Positions 17,188 to 25,239 of a DNA stretch of 30,610 nucleotides are shown piece by piece. The translations under genes and the position numbers were made by a program. Source of the DNA: DAOSWM01 sp035380045 (GTDB lineage: Bacteria; Bacteroidota; Bacteroidia; Bacteroidales; Tenuifilaceae). The number at the start of each line of letters is the position of its first letter. Position 1 is the first letter of the stretch. The DNA lies in assembly GCA_035380045.1 (NCBI GenBank), contig DAOSWM010000035.1:1-30610 (forward strand), given 5' to 3'. The notes under the pieces are model-generated. The model was not told the origin of the DNA and did not search any database. It worked only from the letters and a program-made list of their open reading frames with translations.

Positions 17188-18264
17188 ATGAAAGTTAGCC
17201 GAAAAATAACTCTACTTTTTGCAAAAATTACTCCCATTGCAATTCTGTTTATCATTTCGCTAATTCAGTGGTCGTATGCAGTAAAAAGCAACCTGGGGAG
17301 AGTTCTCCCTCTTGTTGTTATTATTGTAGAAACTATTTCGCTTTTTATCATTGCCTCGTTTGTTCTTTTCATATTATACAGAATTGGAACCCATATTAAA
17401 TCGTATGTTGCCAGGCTTATACTAACGTTTGGGCTATACTTTTTTGCGGTAATCGCAAATTTCATATCTGATTTAACCCGCAAACTAACAGGATACTCAG
17501 AGCTAAAAATTGACGGATACTTTTTTATAGAAAGCCTAAGCTTTTTCTTTCCAATTCTTTTAGTAATTGTTGTTTACGCGCTGGTAAGGAACAGGATGGA
17601 TTTGATTTCCGAACGTGAAGAAAAGCTGAAAGCTGAAAATCTTGCCCAGCAAGCTCGATGGATGATGCTTCGCTACCAGGTAAATCCTCATTTTCTGTTC
17701 AATGCTTTAAATACAATTCGGGCGTTGATTGGCCACAATGATGAGCAGGCACGAAAAATTGTAACTGAAATGTCTGAATACTTCCGGTATAGCCTTTCGG
17801 TTGAGAAAAAAACGTTAGTAACCGTAAGAGAAGAGATGGATGCTGTGAGGAATTATCTCGAAATACAGAGCATCCGATTTAAGGATAAACTTTTTACAAA
17901 TACACAAATCGATGAGAAAACACTCGATGTATTAATTCCGGCATTCTCTATTCAAACCCTTGCAGAAAACGCAGTAAAGTATGGACTTAAAACATCGTTC
18001 GGTGATATTAATGTTGAAATTCAGGTTTCAATTAATGATAATAGATTAGATATTAAAGTATTGAATACCGGAAAAATATACCACCATGACCAAACTCGCG
18101 AATCGCAAACGGGAACCCAAACCGGAATTGAAAACCTTAAAGAAAGATTGGCCTTTTTAGATAAAGGTTACTTTTTTTCGCTAAGCGAAAAGGATGGAAT
18201 GGTTGTAGCAAGCATAACAATAAAAGTAACTGAAAATGAAGCAGTGGAGAAGCCTAATAGTTGA
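17188..18264 (+). CDS. LytS/YehU-type sensor histidine kinase
   Basis: A 358-residue inner-membrane kinase that passes phosphate to the LytTR regulator encoded next. Four hydrophobic segments (about 8-30, 40-64, 72-95, 108-132) are followed by a short coiled linker and the His_kinase domain. The phosphoacceptor is His168 in YQVNPHFLFNALN. The N-box-like QTLAENAVKYG and the G-box GIENLKERL form the ATPase part. There is no extra sensory domain, so the signal is probably read in the membrane. Its stop lies 29 bases inside the regulator gene, so the two are translationally coupled. Confidence 0.93.
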   Translation: MKVSRKITLLFAKITPIAILFIISLIQWSYAVKSNLGRVLPLVVIIVETISLFIIASFVLFILYRIGTHIKSYVARLILTFGLYFFAVIANFISDLTRKLTGYSELKIDGYFFIESLSFFFPILLVIVVYALVRNRMDLISEREEKLKAENLAQQARWMMLRYQVNPHFLFNALNTIRALIGHNDEQARKIVTEMSEYFRYSLSVEKKTLVTVREEMDAVRNYLEIQSIRFKDKLFTNTQIDEKTLDVLIPAFSIQTLAENAVKYGLKTSFGDINVEIQVSINDNRLDIKVLNTGKIYHHDQTRESQTGTQTGIENLKERLAFLDKGYFFSLSEKDGMVVASITIKVTENEAVEKPNS

Positions 18265-18949
18265 CGACGAACCCTTTGCTCGGCTTGAACTCACCCGGCT
18301 TCTTGCTGATTTCGATCAAATCACGATTGTTGGAGAAGCAGGCTCGGTTCCCGAAGCTCAAGAAAAAATTGAATGCTTATCGCCAGAGCTGATTTTCCTT
18401 GATATCGATTTGGGTCAACAGTCAGGTTTTGATTTGCTGGAGCTGCTTGAAAACAACTTTCAAACCATTTTTGTTACAGCCTTTGATGAGTTTGCCATAA
18501 GAGCGTTTGAGGTGAATGCGCTGGATTACCTTTTAAAACCCGTAAATCCATCGCGCTTGAACGATTCCATTTCTCGGCTGGGAAATCCATACAGAGAGCA
18601 ACCATCAACTTTCCTGAAACCCTACGATAAAATATTGATAAACACAGGCAGATCGAACCGGTTTATCACTATAAACTCAATTGAATACATTGAAGCAAAT
18701 GGCGATTACACAAACATTTTCACAACCGAAGGAGTGAAGGGAACCCTGCATCATACAATTAAAAAGTGGAGCGAACGATTACCCTCCACATTTTGTCAGG
18801 TTCACCGTTCGTACATTGTAAACACAAATCAGGTTGAAAAAGTTATAAAAAAAGAGAACAGCTTAGTTGATTTAATCCTAAAACAACATCAGGTTCAAAT
18901 TCCCGTTAGCAGAAAATTTAAAAAAAATTTGAAAACTCACATTTCATAG
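18236..18949 (+). CDS. LytTR-family response regulator
   Basis: A 237-residue transcription regulator paired with the kinase it overlaps. The N-terminal receiver domain shows the acidic pair in VDDEPFARLEL (10-11), phosphoacceptor Asp56 in FLDID, Thr in FVTAFDE and Lys in YLLKPVN. The C-terminal LytTR DNA-binding domain (about 130-237) has the IEYIEANGDYTNIF and FCQVHRSYIVN hallmarks. LytTR proteins bind pairs of short direct repeats about two helical turns apart, and such a pair lies 47 bases after this gene. Confidence 0.94.
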   Translation: MKQWRSLIVDDEPFARLELTRLLADFDQITIVGEAGSVPEAQEKIECLSPELIFLDIDLGQQSGFDLLELLENNFQTIFVTAFDEFAIRAFEVNALDYLLKPVNPSRLNDSISRLGNPYREQPSTFLKPYDKILINTGRSNRFITINSIEYIEANGDYTNIFTTEGVKGTLHHTIKKWSERLPSTFCQVHRSYIVNTNQVEKVIKKENSLVDLILKQHQVQIPVSRKFKKNLKTHIS

Positions 18950-18995
18950 CTGTTCTGTAAAAGTTCACTCTATTCGTTAGCAAGAAATTGCATTT

Positions 18996-19028
18996 CACCG
19001 AAAAAAAATTCCTCCCATCGAAAAAAAA
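18996..19028 (+). promoter_or_regulatory. Candidate LytTR operator: tandem CAYCGAAAAAAAA direct repeats
   Basis: caccgaaaaaaaa at 18996-19008 and catcgaaaaaaaa at 19016-19028 are identical at 12 of 13 positions and repeat with a period of exactly 20 bases. LytTR regulators are known to bind two direct repeats spaced by about two turns. The site lies between the regulator gene and the 19092 gene. Part of the match is an A-tract, so chance or DNA bending is possible. Confidence 0.35.
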
Positions 19029-19091
19029 GGGCGAAGGAGTAATTCTCGCATTAATATTACCTAAGAAATTACACATACTCAAAAATTAGTG

Positions 19092-19607
19092 ATGCTAAAA
19101 AATGCGACATTACTTGTATTTACAATTATTCTAGTGTATTACTGTAACCAATCGTTTGGTCAGCTTTCACAAAAAAATGGTAATACAATTCAGATCCTAA
19201 AAAGCAACAATACATTCACCCCCAATCTATATAAAAACAGGATTGTGCCGATTTTTATGATTGCAATGGGAATTGGCATGACCGGGATATGGACTGCTGA
19301 TATTGTTTCCGGAAAATTCTCTGACCGGGGAAATTTCTTCCAATGGCGCGAAGGGGAGAATATTCTTTGGCCACATATAGCTGCCGAATACTTAACATCG
19401 TTCGGGTTAATTGTTGGGGGAATGGGATTATACAACGGGAAGGAATGGAGCGTTTCTCTTTCACTGGTTTCCCTTGGCGCGGTTGCTTACTCTGCAATTA
19501 ACAGCTCAGGCTGGGTTATTGCCGAAAAGGAACGATTACCCTACGGAATTCCAATGTGGATAAGCCTTACCGGCGCTGCAGTTTCATTCGCAATTTTAAT
19601 AAAATAA
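19092..19607 (+). CDS. Small integral membrane protein of unknown function
   Basis: About 171 residues. An N-terminal hydrophobic segment (NATLLVFTIILVYYCNQSFG) looks like a signal peptide or anchor. It is followed by a hydrophilic stretch and three or four membrane segments (around IVPIFMIAMGIGMTGIWTA, EYLTSFGLIVGGMGLY, VSLSLVSLGAVAYSAIN, PMWISLTGAAVSFAILI). I do not recognise the family. ATG 19092 is chosen over the GTG at 19089. It lies 63 bases after the repeat pair and 17 bases before the next gene, so it may head the hydrolase operon. Confidence 0.7.
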   Translation: MLKNATLLVFTIILVYYCNQSFGQLSQKNGNTIQILKSNNTFTPNLYKNRIVPIFMIAMGIGMTGIWTADIVSGKFSDRGNFFQWREGENILWPHIAAEYLTSFGLIVGGMGLYNGKEWSVSLSLVSLGAVAYSAINSSGWVIAEKERLPYGIPMWISLTGAAVSFAILIK

Positions 19608-19624
19608 CAACATCTACAAATACC

Positions 19625-20790
19625 ATGAAAAAGCTTTACCTAATTATACTCTCACAATTAATTTCCATAGTTGTGTTATTTTCGCAAGAAATAACGTACG
19701 ACGAATTTTATAAAAAGATTATTGCGCTAGAAAATGAAGGGAACTATACAAACGCAAAGGAACTTGCAGAAAAAAATATCGACAAATTTCAGGTTCATTG
19801 GTTTGAAACCTCAAAGGAAATTCTGTACATCAATGAAAAACTAGGCAATTACGCTGAAAATATTGAGCTTTTTAAACTGGCCCACGAAAAAGGATTGTTC
19901 TACTTCCTTCACCCACAAATGCCNNNNNNNNNNNNNNNNNNNNNNNNNNNNNNNNNNNNNNNNNNNNNNNNNNNNNNNNNNNNNNNNNNNNNNNNNNNNN
20001 NNNNNNNNNNNNNNNNNNNNNNNTTTTTAAACTGGCCCACGAAAAAGGATTGTTCTACTTCCTTCACCCACAAATGCCAAAATATGGTCCGTACAAAGGG
20101 TTGCCTGATTTTGATACAATATCAAAAGTTGATCTTCAACTTCGAAATGCAGCATTAGAGCAATCAAAAACTATTTACAGGGTTCAACTTCCCGAGAATT
20201 ACAATGAAAATGGAAAATACCCCGCTATTTTTATCCTTCATGGGGGTGGGAAAAGTATTTCCGAATCCATTGGTCACTGGCAGGCTCCATCGCTTAACCA
20301 AAATTATGTAAAAATCTACTTGCAATCCTACAGGCACTTCGACTTCAACTCATTTGGTTGGGGAACCAACGACCCAAGACTTGATAACGACATAAAAAAA
20401 ATATGTACTGAAATTATTGCCTTCTACCCAATCGATACTGCTGAAATTCTAATTAGCGGAATTAGCGCCGGCGCTTCCGCTGCTATCGATATTGCGCTTC
20501 GCGGAGTAATTCCTGTAAAAGGATTTATTGCTTACTGTCCCGATTTGCCTTCGTTCCTAAAAAACAACAATTTCTCGTTGCTAAAAAACACCAAAGCGGT
20601 TGGATACATTTCGAGCGGAGAGAATGACCATTTCCTGCCACGGCAGGAACTAATGCTGACGCTGCTCGATAGTTTAGGAATTCGCTCAAAACTGGTTATA
20701 GATTCGTGTAGAGGGCATGAATATCCTGAAAATGAGGGAATAACTGTAAAAAATGCAATCCATTTTTTAAATTCAAAAACAAAACCATGA
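19625..20790 (+). CDS. Exported alpha/beta hydrolase (esterase) with helical N-terminal region, split by an assembly gap
   Basis: As printed, the gene is broken by 100 N at 19924-20023, but removing the gap and one copy of the 55-base duplicate (leaving 19625-19923 joined to 20079-20790) gives 1011 bases in one frame, a 336-residue protein. It has a signal peptide (MKKLYLIILSQLISIVVLFS), then a TPR-like helical stretch (about 25-95), then an esterase domain. The oxyanion loop is LHGGGK, the nucleophile is Ser229 in GISAG, Asp283 is in SGENDHF and His313 in RGHEYPEN. The start ATG at 19625 is chosen over an upstream open stretch. The stop overlaps the C10 gene by ATGA. Substrate is unknown; the fold is clear. 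Confidence 0.85.
19869..20078. repeat. Identical 55-base flanks of the N gap
   Basis: Bases 19869-19923 and 20024-20078 are identical along all 55 positions (starting tttttaaactgg, ending aaatgcc). This is what remains when two contigs ending in the same k-mer are scaffolded without merging. It is very unlikely to be a real genomic duplication, because one copy restores the reading frame exactly. Confidence 0.9.
19924..20023. other. Assembly gap of exactly 100 N
   Basis: The round length marks a placeholder of unknown size. Given the identical flanks, the real gap size is probably -55, meaning an overlap. Confidence 0.95.
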
Positions 20791-21524
20791 AGACAATAAT
20801 AATTTGTTTAACAGCACTACTTATTGCTAACCCAATTCGAACTAATGCACAAGAAAATTTGGGCGATGGGTACCTCTTAAAAACGGTATGGGGAGGTTCT
20901 GCAAGAATTAACAAGTACAATCCCGATCAGCAATCGCCAGGCTGCCACTCAACTGCTTTGGCGCAAATTTGCTACTATCACAAGCTTCAGCCCAACGGAA
21001 CAAAAAAGTACGTTACGAGCAAAGGACACGAGATAAACGAAAACTTTGATGAGCATAAGTTTAACTGGGAACTTTTTCAACCTGTATTAAATGATGAAAC
21101 ACCAGAAGAATCGGCGAACGAAATGGCACTTTACAGCTACTACATTGCTTCGATGGTTGAAAAAAACTTTGGCACCGGTAGCTACCAGAAAAAGTTTCAC
21201 AAGAAGCAGCTAAAAAAACATTTGAACTGCAAAGTTCACGAGAAGTTTGGGTATAAATCGTTCCCGCTTACGCATCGAAAAATTAAACGAATTTTTAGGA
21301 AAGAAATCAACGCAAAGCGTCCGGTTTACTTTCACTACACCGATTTTAACGGAGGAGGACACAGCATCGTTATCGATGGCTACAAAGAGAAGGACGATGA
21401 TTTTTGGGTTCACGCAAATTTTGGTTGGGGAGGTAAAAAGAATGGCTGGTACAAATTTGAAAAGGATTGCTTTTTGAAAAACACAAAACTTGAGCTGGTA
21501 ATTACGCTAAATCCTAAGCAATGA
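20787..21524 (+). CDS. C10 family (streptopain-like) cysteine peptidase, without a long propeptide
   Basis: A 245-residue exported protein with a signal peptide ending TNAQ. The papain-like fold of the C10/SpeB family is shown by SPGCHSTALAQICYYH with nucleophile Cys53, GGGHSIVIDGY with catalytic His192, and the late FWVHANFGWGG-NGWY block that is typical of C10. Streptopain carries a propeptide of more than 100 residues between signal peptide and catalytic Cys. Here the Cys comes about 30 residues after the signal, so control must differ or be absent. Both ends overlap neighbours by ATGA, showing tight co-expression. Protein target unknown. Confidence 0.85.
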   Translation: MKTIIICLTALLIANPIRTNAQENLGDGYLLKTVWGGSARINKYNPDQQSPGCHSTALAQICYYHKLQPNGTKKYVTSKGHEINENFDEHKFNWELFQPVLNDETPEESANEMALYSYYIASMVEKNFGTGSYQKKFHKKQLKKHLNCKVHEKFGYKSFPLTHRKIKRIFRKEINAKRPVYFHYTDFNGGGHSIVIDGYKEKDDDFWVHANFGWGGKKNGWYKFEKDCFLKNTKLELVITLNPKQ

Positions 21525-22213
21525 GCACAAAGTTAAATAGCAACGGAGTAAAATACATTGTTGCTTCAGCTGCAATGATTTTTCTTCAGCTTGCAATCCT
21601 TTTTGCAGCTGCAGGAACCTTCAATTTAACCAGAGGAATTGTTTTTGGTGCAGTAAATCTAATCTATTCAATATCTGCAATTTTTGTTTTATTTAAAGCA
21701 AATCCCGAACTTGTGAACCAACGCGGAGCAAAGCACAAAAATGCAGACAAAAGGGATTTGCTACTTGTAAAAATCAATAACTTAAACATGGTTTTAATTC
21801 TTCCCCTGATAGTTGGACTTGATGTAAGATTTAACTTTTTTATGCTGAATGAATCGTGGCAAATTCCGGGATATGCTCTCTACATCCTTTCAAATATTTT
21901 GGTGCTGGGTTCGATGATGGCAAACAACCATTTCGAAACGCACGTTAGAATTCAGAGCGAAAGGGAGCATACAGTAGTTAAAAGTTGGCCCTACAACCTG
22001 GTTCGTCATCCCGGATATTTGGGGGTTTTACTCTGGCTATTTGCGTTCCCGATGATAATTGGCTCGCTTGCAGGAACATTTTTCTCAATTCTAATTTCCG
22101 TAGGATTTATTGTTCGCACCCGGCTTGAGGATAGCTACCTCACAAAAAATCTGAAAGGATATACCGATTACAAAAATGAAACTCGCTATAGATTATTCCC
22201 CGGACTTTGGTAA
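21521..22213 (+). CDS. ICMT/PEMT-like integral membrane methyltransferase
   Basis: A 230-residue protein with five or six membrane segments. The C-terminal part has the family signature RHPGYLG and a later E-x-x-Y-L, GYTDYKNETRYRLFPG block, which binds S-adenosylmethionine in isoprenylcysteine carboxyl methyltransferase-like and phospholipid methyltransferase-like enzymes. Bacterial members methylate mostly unknown carboxyl, lipid or amine acceptors. Its start overlaps the C10 gene by ATGA. It is the only clear non-hydrolase in the cluster and might modify a product or lipid. Confidence 0.82.
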   Translation: MSTKLNSNGVKYIVASAAMIFLQLAILFAAAGTFNLTRGIVFGAVNLIYSISAIFVLFKANPELVNQRGAKHKNADKRDLLLVKINNLNMVLILPLIVGLDVRFNFFMLNESWQIPGYALYILSNILVLGSMMANNHFETHVRIQSEREHTVVKSWPYNLVRHPGYLGVLLWLFAFPMIIGSLAGTFFSILISVGFIVRTRLEDSYLTKNLKGYTDYKNETRYRLFPGLW

Positions 22214-22225
22214 AATTTAATAACG

Positions 22226-23383
22226 ATGAAAACTAAAACCTTCTGCTTACTACTAACAGTTTTGTTCTTTCTTTTTGGTTGTCAACCAAAACAAAAAATC
22301 GAAAAGATTCAGGATTTAACAATTCTTCATTTAACGGGATTGCCTTACGAGCAGGGATTTGCGCATGGTGAATTTTTGAAAAATGAAATTGAGGAAACCA
22401 TCTCAAAATGGCAAAAGGAGGTTGAAGAAGTTTACCAAACCGACTTCAATTCTGCCATAGCTGGGTTTTTTGCAAAAACCGGATTTGTTGATGAGATTGA
22501 AAAAAGTTGTCCCGATATTCTCGACGAGGTTAGAGGAATTTCCGCCGGCAGCGGAATTGATTTTATAACCATTCTTGCTTTCCAACTTAGCGAGGAAATT
22601 GACGTTTTTGCCGATGATTTTGAAAAGGAACATTGCACAACGTTAAGCATAAATAAGCGCGAAAACCAGACAACACTCCTGGCGCAAAACATGGATCCAG
22701 ATAAATTTTTGCATGGCTTTCCTACTCTACTTCATATTACCGATGAAAAAAGTGGTATCCAGAGTTACGTTTTCACATTCCCCGGATTTATTGGTTTAGA
22801 TGGAATTAACTCACGTGGAGTTGGCATTGCCTGCAATAGCATTTCGATGCTAAACCATGCGATAAGTGGCCTGCCCGTTTCGTTTATTGTTCGCAAAATT
22901 TTGCAGCAACCAAGCGGTTCTGATGCATTTGAGTTCGTTGAAAAAATTCCAATTGGAATTCCACAATGTTTCGTAATTGGTGGGAAAAATGAGGCTCGAT
23001 GCTACGAATGTTCTGCCAACCAGAAAAAAATGTTTTATCCGTTTGAGAAAAAAGAGATAACGCTTCACACCAACTTCTCAATCGCAAATCGCGATTTTAA
23101 CCAGAAATTTATCGATCTGCTGAAAGAGTACGGAAAAACTGTCGATGATCCGTACTTCTGTCCCCGATATTTTCTGGCGTACGACAAGATTGTAGAGGCA
23201 AACTACAATCTTGATGTCGAAACCATAAAATTAATCCTAAGCCTTTCAGAACCAGAAATCCATCCCATTTCAAATGATGACACCTATGGTTGCCTAATTA
23301 TGGAACTTTCCGATAATCCAATCCTCTACATTTCACCCGGAAAACCGAACGAGAAAGAGTTTATTAATCTCACTTTCAACTAA
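22226..23383 (+). CDS. C45-family autoproteolytic acyltransferase/amidase-like lipoprotein
   Basis: A 385-residue protein of the Ntn-hydrolase superfamily, group C45, which includes fungal acyl-CoA:6-aminopenicillanic acid acyltransferase. A lipobox (FLFGC, Cys19) predicts a lipoprotein. An N-terminal helical part contains the GFAHGEFLKNEI and DEVRGISAGSG blocks typical of C45. The predicted nucleophile is Cys137 in EHCTTLSIN, where self-cleavage would free a new N-terminal Cys. AQNMDPD and GINSRGVGIACNS are further C45 signatures. It lies 12 bases after the methyltransferase and 11 before the S41 gene. The acyl substrate is unknown. Confidence 0.85.
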   Translation: MKTKTFCLLLTVLFFLFGCQPKQKIEKIQDLTILHLTGLPYEQGFAHGEFLKNEIEETISKWQKEVEEVYQTDFNSAIAGFFAKTGFVDEIEKSCPDILDEVRGISAGSGIDFITILAFQLSEEIDVFADDFEKEHCTTLSINKRENQTTLLAQNMDPDKFLHGFPTLLHITDEKSGIQSYVFTFPGFIGLDGINSRGVGIACNSISMLNHAISGLPVSFIVRKILQQPSGSDAFEFVEKIPIGIPQCFVIGGKNEARCYECSANQKKMFYPFEKKEITLHTNFSIANRDFNQKFIDLLKEYGKTVDDPYFCPRYFLAYDKIVEANYNLDVETIKLILSLSEPEIHPISNDDTYGCLIMELSDNPILYISPGKPNEKEFINLTFN

Positions 23384-23394
23384 ACTTTACGGAA

Positions 23395-25095
23395 ATGAAA
23401 AAGAGCGATTTTATTTTTATTTTATTAGGGATAATTTTTATTTTAAACTCAAAAACAACCATTGCGCAACTACTTACTCAAGAACAACTTGTTGAAGATG
23501 CCAAACAAATGGTTGATATTATTGAATCATGTCACCCCGATCCATACATAAATACGAATGGGAAAATTGGTTTTCATCTCTCATTTTACGAATTGCTGAA
23601 ATCCATTCCTGAGGAAGGAATGGCATCAGAGGATTTTTGGTGGCTTCTTTCAGAATTCTTAGCGAAAATTGAAGATGGTCACACCTACTTATATCCGCTA
23701 AAACAGCCCGACCCAAACAATCCGGGAGGGATTCCTCTACATTTTAAAGTTTTAGCGGATTCAACGTTAGTTGTTAGCAAGATTTGTAACGAAGAGCACG
23801 AATCGCTTATTGGTTGCATGATGTTAACTATCAATAACTTTGAAGTTTCAACCTTGCTAAAAAAAGTTACATCACTCTACCCAATGGAAAATCTTTTCGA
23901 TAAATATCGAAATCTGAATGTTTACCTTTGGTATGCCGACTATCTAAAGCATCTAATTTTAGGCTGGGAATATGGAAAACCAGTAGAGATTGAAGTTCAA
24001 GAAAAAAATCTCAGCATAAAAAAAATCAACATTCAAACCGGAGAAAAAACAAGCTATAAAACTATAAACACAGAAAAATCATCCCTTACACTTCCGAGTG
24101 TAAAAAAGTGTGATTTTGTTTACGATTGGATTGGTCCAAATAAAGATGTATGCTACCTCAGGATTGAAAAACAGGACGAATTCAGGGAGTACGCAGAGCA
24201 AGCCGTTAGCGGCTTAAAATCAATCCAAAACGAAGATATGCTGAAAGCATACAGGCAACAATATCTAATTTATGCACATCAATGGCACTCCAGGTTTCAT
24301 GGGACTCCCGGTCCTGACAGCTTAGAGCAAATTATTTCAGAACTTCCCTCTTTTACCGAGTTTATGCGAGATTTTGTGAAAAAACTAAAAGAAAGCCAAA
24401 CTGAAAATCTTGTAATTGACCTAAGCAATAACAATGGTGGCGTTTCTCTACTTTCAGATATTCTTGGTTACTTCCTTTTTGGCAAAGAGAAGTTAGGAGA
24501 ACTCCATGCTGATAGCTATGATATTACTTTTCTTTCGCCTATGGCAATAAACACAGCATCTTCACTAAATACTGAGGAGTTAAATAAGATTAGAGGCATT
24601 GATCAACAATTCCCATTACAACCAGGTGATTATGACTTCTACACATTAAATAAATGGGAAGAAAAGAGTTCAAAAATTCAAAATTTACCAGACTCGTACT
24701 TCGAGTCAACTCCAACATTTCTTGCAGAATATATTACTGGTAATTATTCAGGTTACTATTGCCCAAAGAGCATTTATGTTATTGGTAGCGATAAAACATT
24801 CAGTGCCGGATTCGAAACTCTGGTTCGTTTAGTAAAATGCGGAGCAACATTTGTAGGTGTTCCTCCTGCACAATCGGGGAATTGTTTTGGAATGGGGATT
24901 GAACCAGCTAACGGATTAACCAACTCCAAAATTCGATTTCAGGTTTCAGTAAAAAAGATATGTACTTTCCCTGAAGATAAAGAGAAAGGTTACCAGTTAA
25001 ATCCAGATATTCCGATTGATTATAAGACGTTCGAAAAATACAAATTCGACCCAAATACCTCAATTTTAACAATACTGGATAGAATTAACAGCTGA
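23395..25095 (+). CDS. Exported S41-like serine peptidase
   Basis: A 566-residue exported protein with a signal peptide ending TIAQ. An N-terminal helical region with the DGHTYLYP motif, a PDZ-like middle, and a C-terminal S41 core are visible. The core has LVIDLSNNNGG, the predicted nucleophile Ser470 in DKTFSAGFE, and VGVPPAQSGN, where a catalytic Lys normally sits but is not seen. This is the layout of tail-specific/tricorn-like proteases found in Bacteroidota. It is the last gene before a new promoter at 25165-25194. Activity is likely but needs the dyad partner to be confirmed. Confidence 0.85.
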   Translation: MKKSDFIFILLGIIFILNSKTTIAQLLTQEQLVEDAKQMVDIIESCHPDPYINTNGKIGFHLSFYELLKSIPEEGMASEDFWWLLSEFLAKIEDGHTYLYPLKQPDPNNPGGIPLHFKVLADSTLVVSKICNEEHESLIGCMMLTINNFEVSTLLKKVTSLYPMENLFDKYRNLNVYLWYADYLKHLILGWEYGKPVEIEVQEKNLSIKKINIQTGEKTSYKTINTEKSSLTLPSVKKCDFVYDWIGPNKDVCYLRIEKQDEFREYAEQAVSGLKSIQNEDMLKAYRQQYLIYAHQWHSRFHGTPGPDSLEQIISELPSFTEFMRDFVKKLKESQTENLVIDLSNNNGGVSLLSDILGYFLFGKEKLGELHADSYDITFLSPMAINTASSLNTEELNKIRGIDQQFPLQPGDYDFYTLNKWEEKSSKIQNLPDSYFESTPTFLAEYITGNYSGYYCPKSIYVIGSDKTFSAGFETLVRLVKCGATFVGVPPAQSGNCFGMGIEPANGLTNSKIRFQVSVKKICTFPEDKEKGYQLNPDIPIDYKTFEKYKFDPNTSILTILDRINS

Positions 25096-25164
25096 AATAT
25101 TTTATGTTCATTGATTTTAATGGGCACATTGCTTTATTATATCGAACCCGATTGAGTTTCAATT

Positions 25165-25194
25165 TTTGAACTAAAAAAAAGCCCAATACATTTG
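25165..25194 (+). promoter_or_regulatory. Predicted promoter of the C59 amidase gene
   Basis: TTTG at 25165-25168 is separated by 18 bases from TACATTTG at 25187-25194, a full match to the Bacteroidota consensus TTTG-N19-TAnnTTTG within one base of spacing. The ATG is 45 bases downstream. Confidence 0.6.
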
Positions 25195-25239
25195 GATATT
25201 TCTACATTAGAATAAAGGGAAAAAACACGAAGCAGAAGA

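Noticed and set aside
20050..20790. Separate gene starting after the N gap
   Set aside because: That start is created by the gap. Joining the 55-base overlap puts it in frame with the signal peptide part at 19625.
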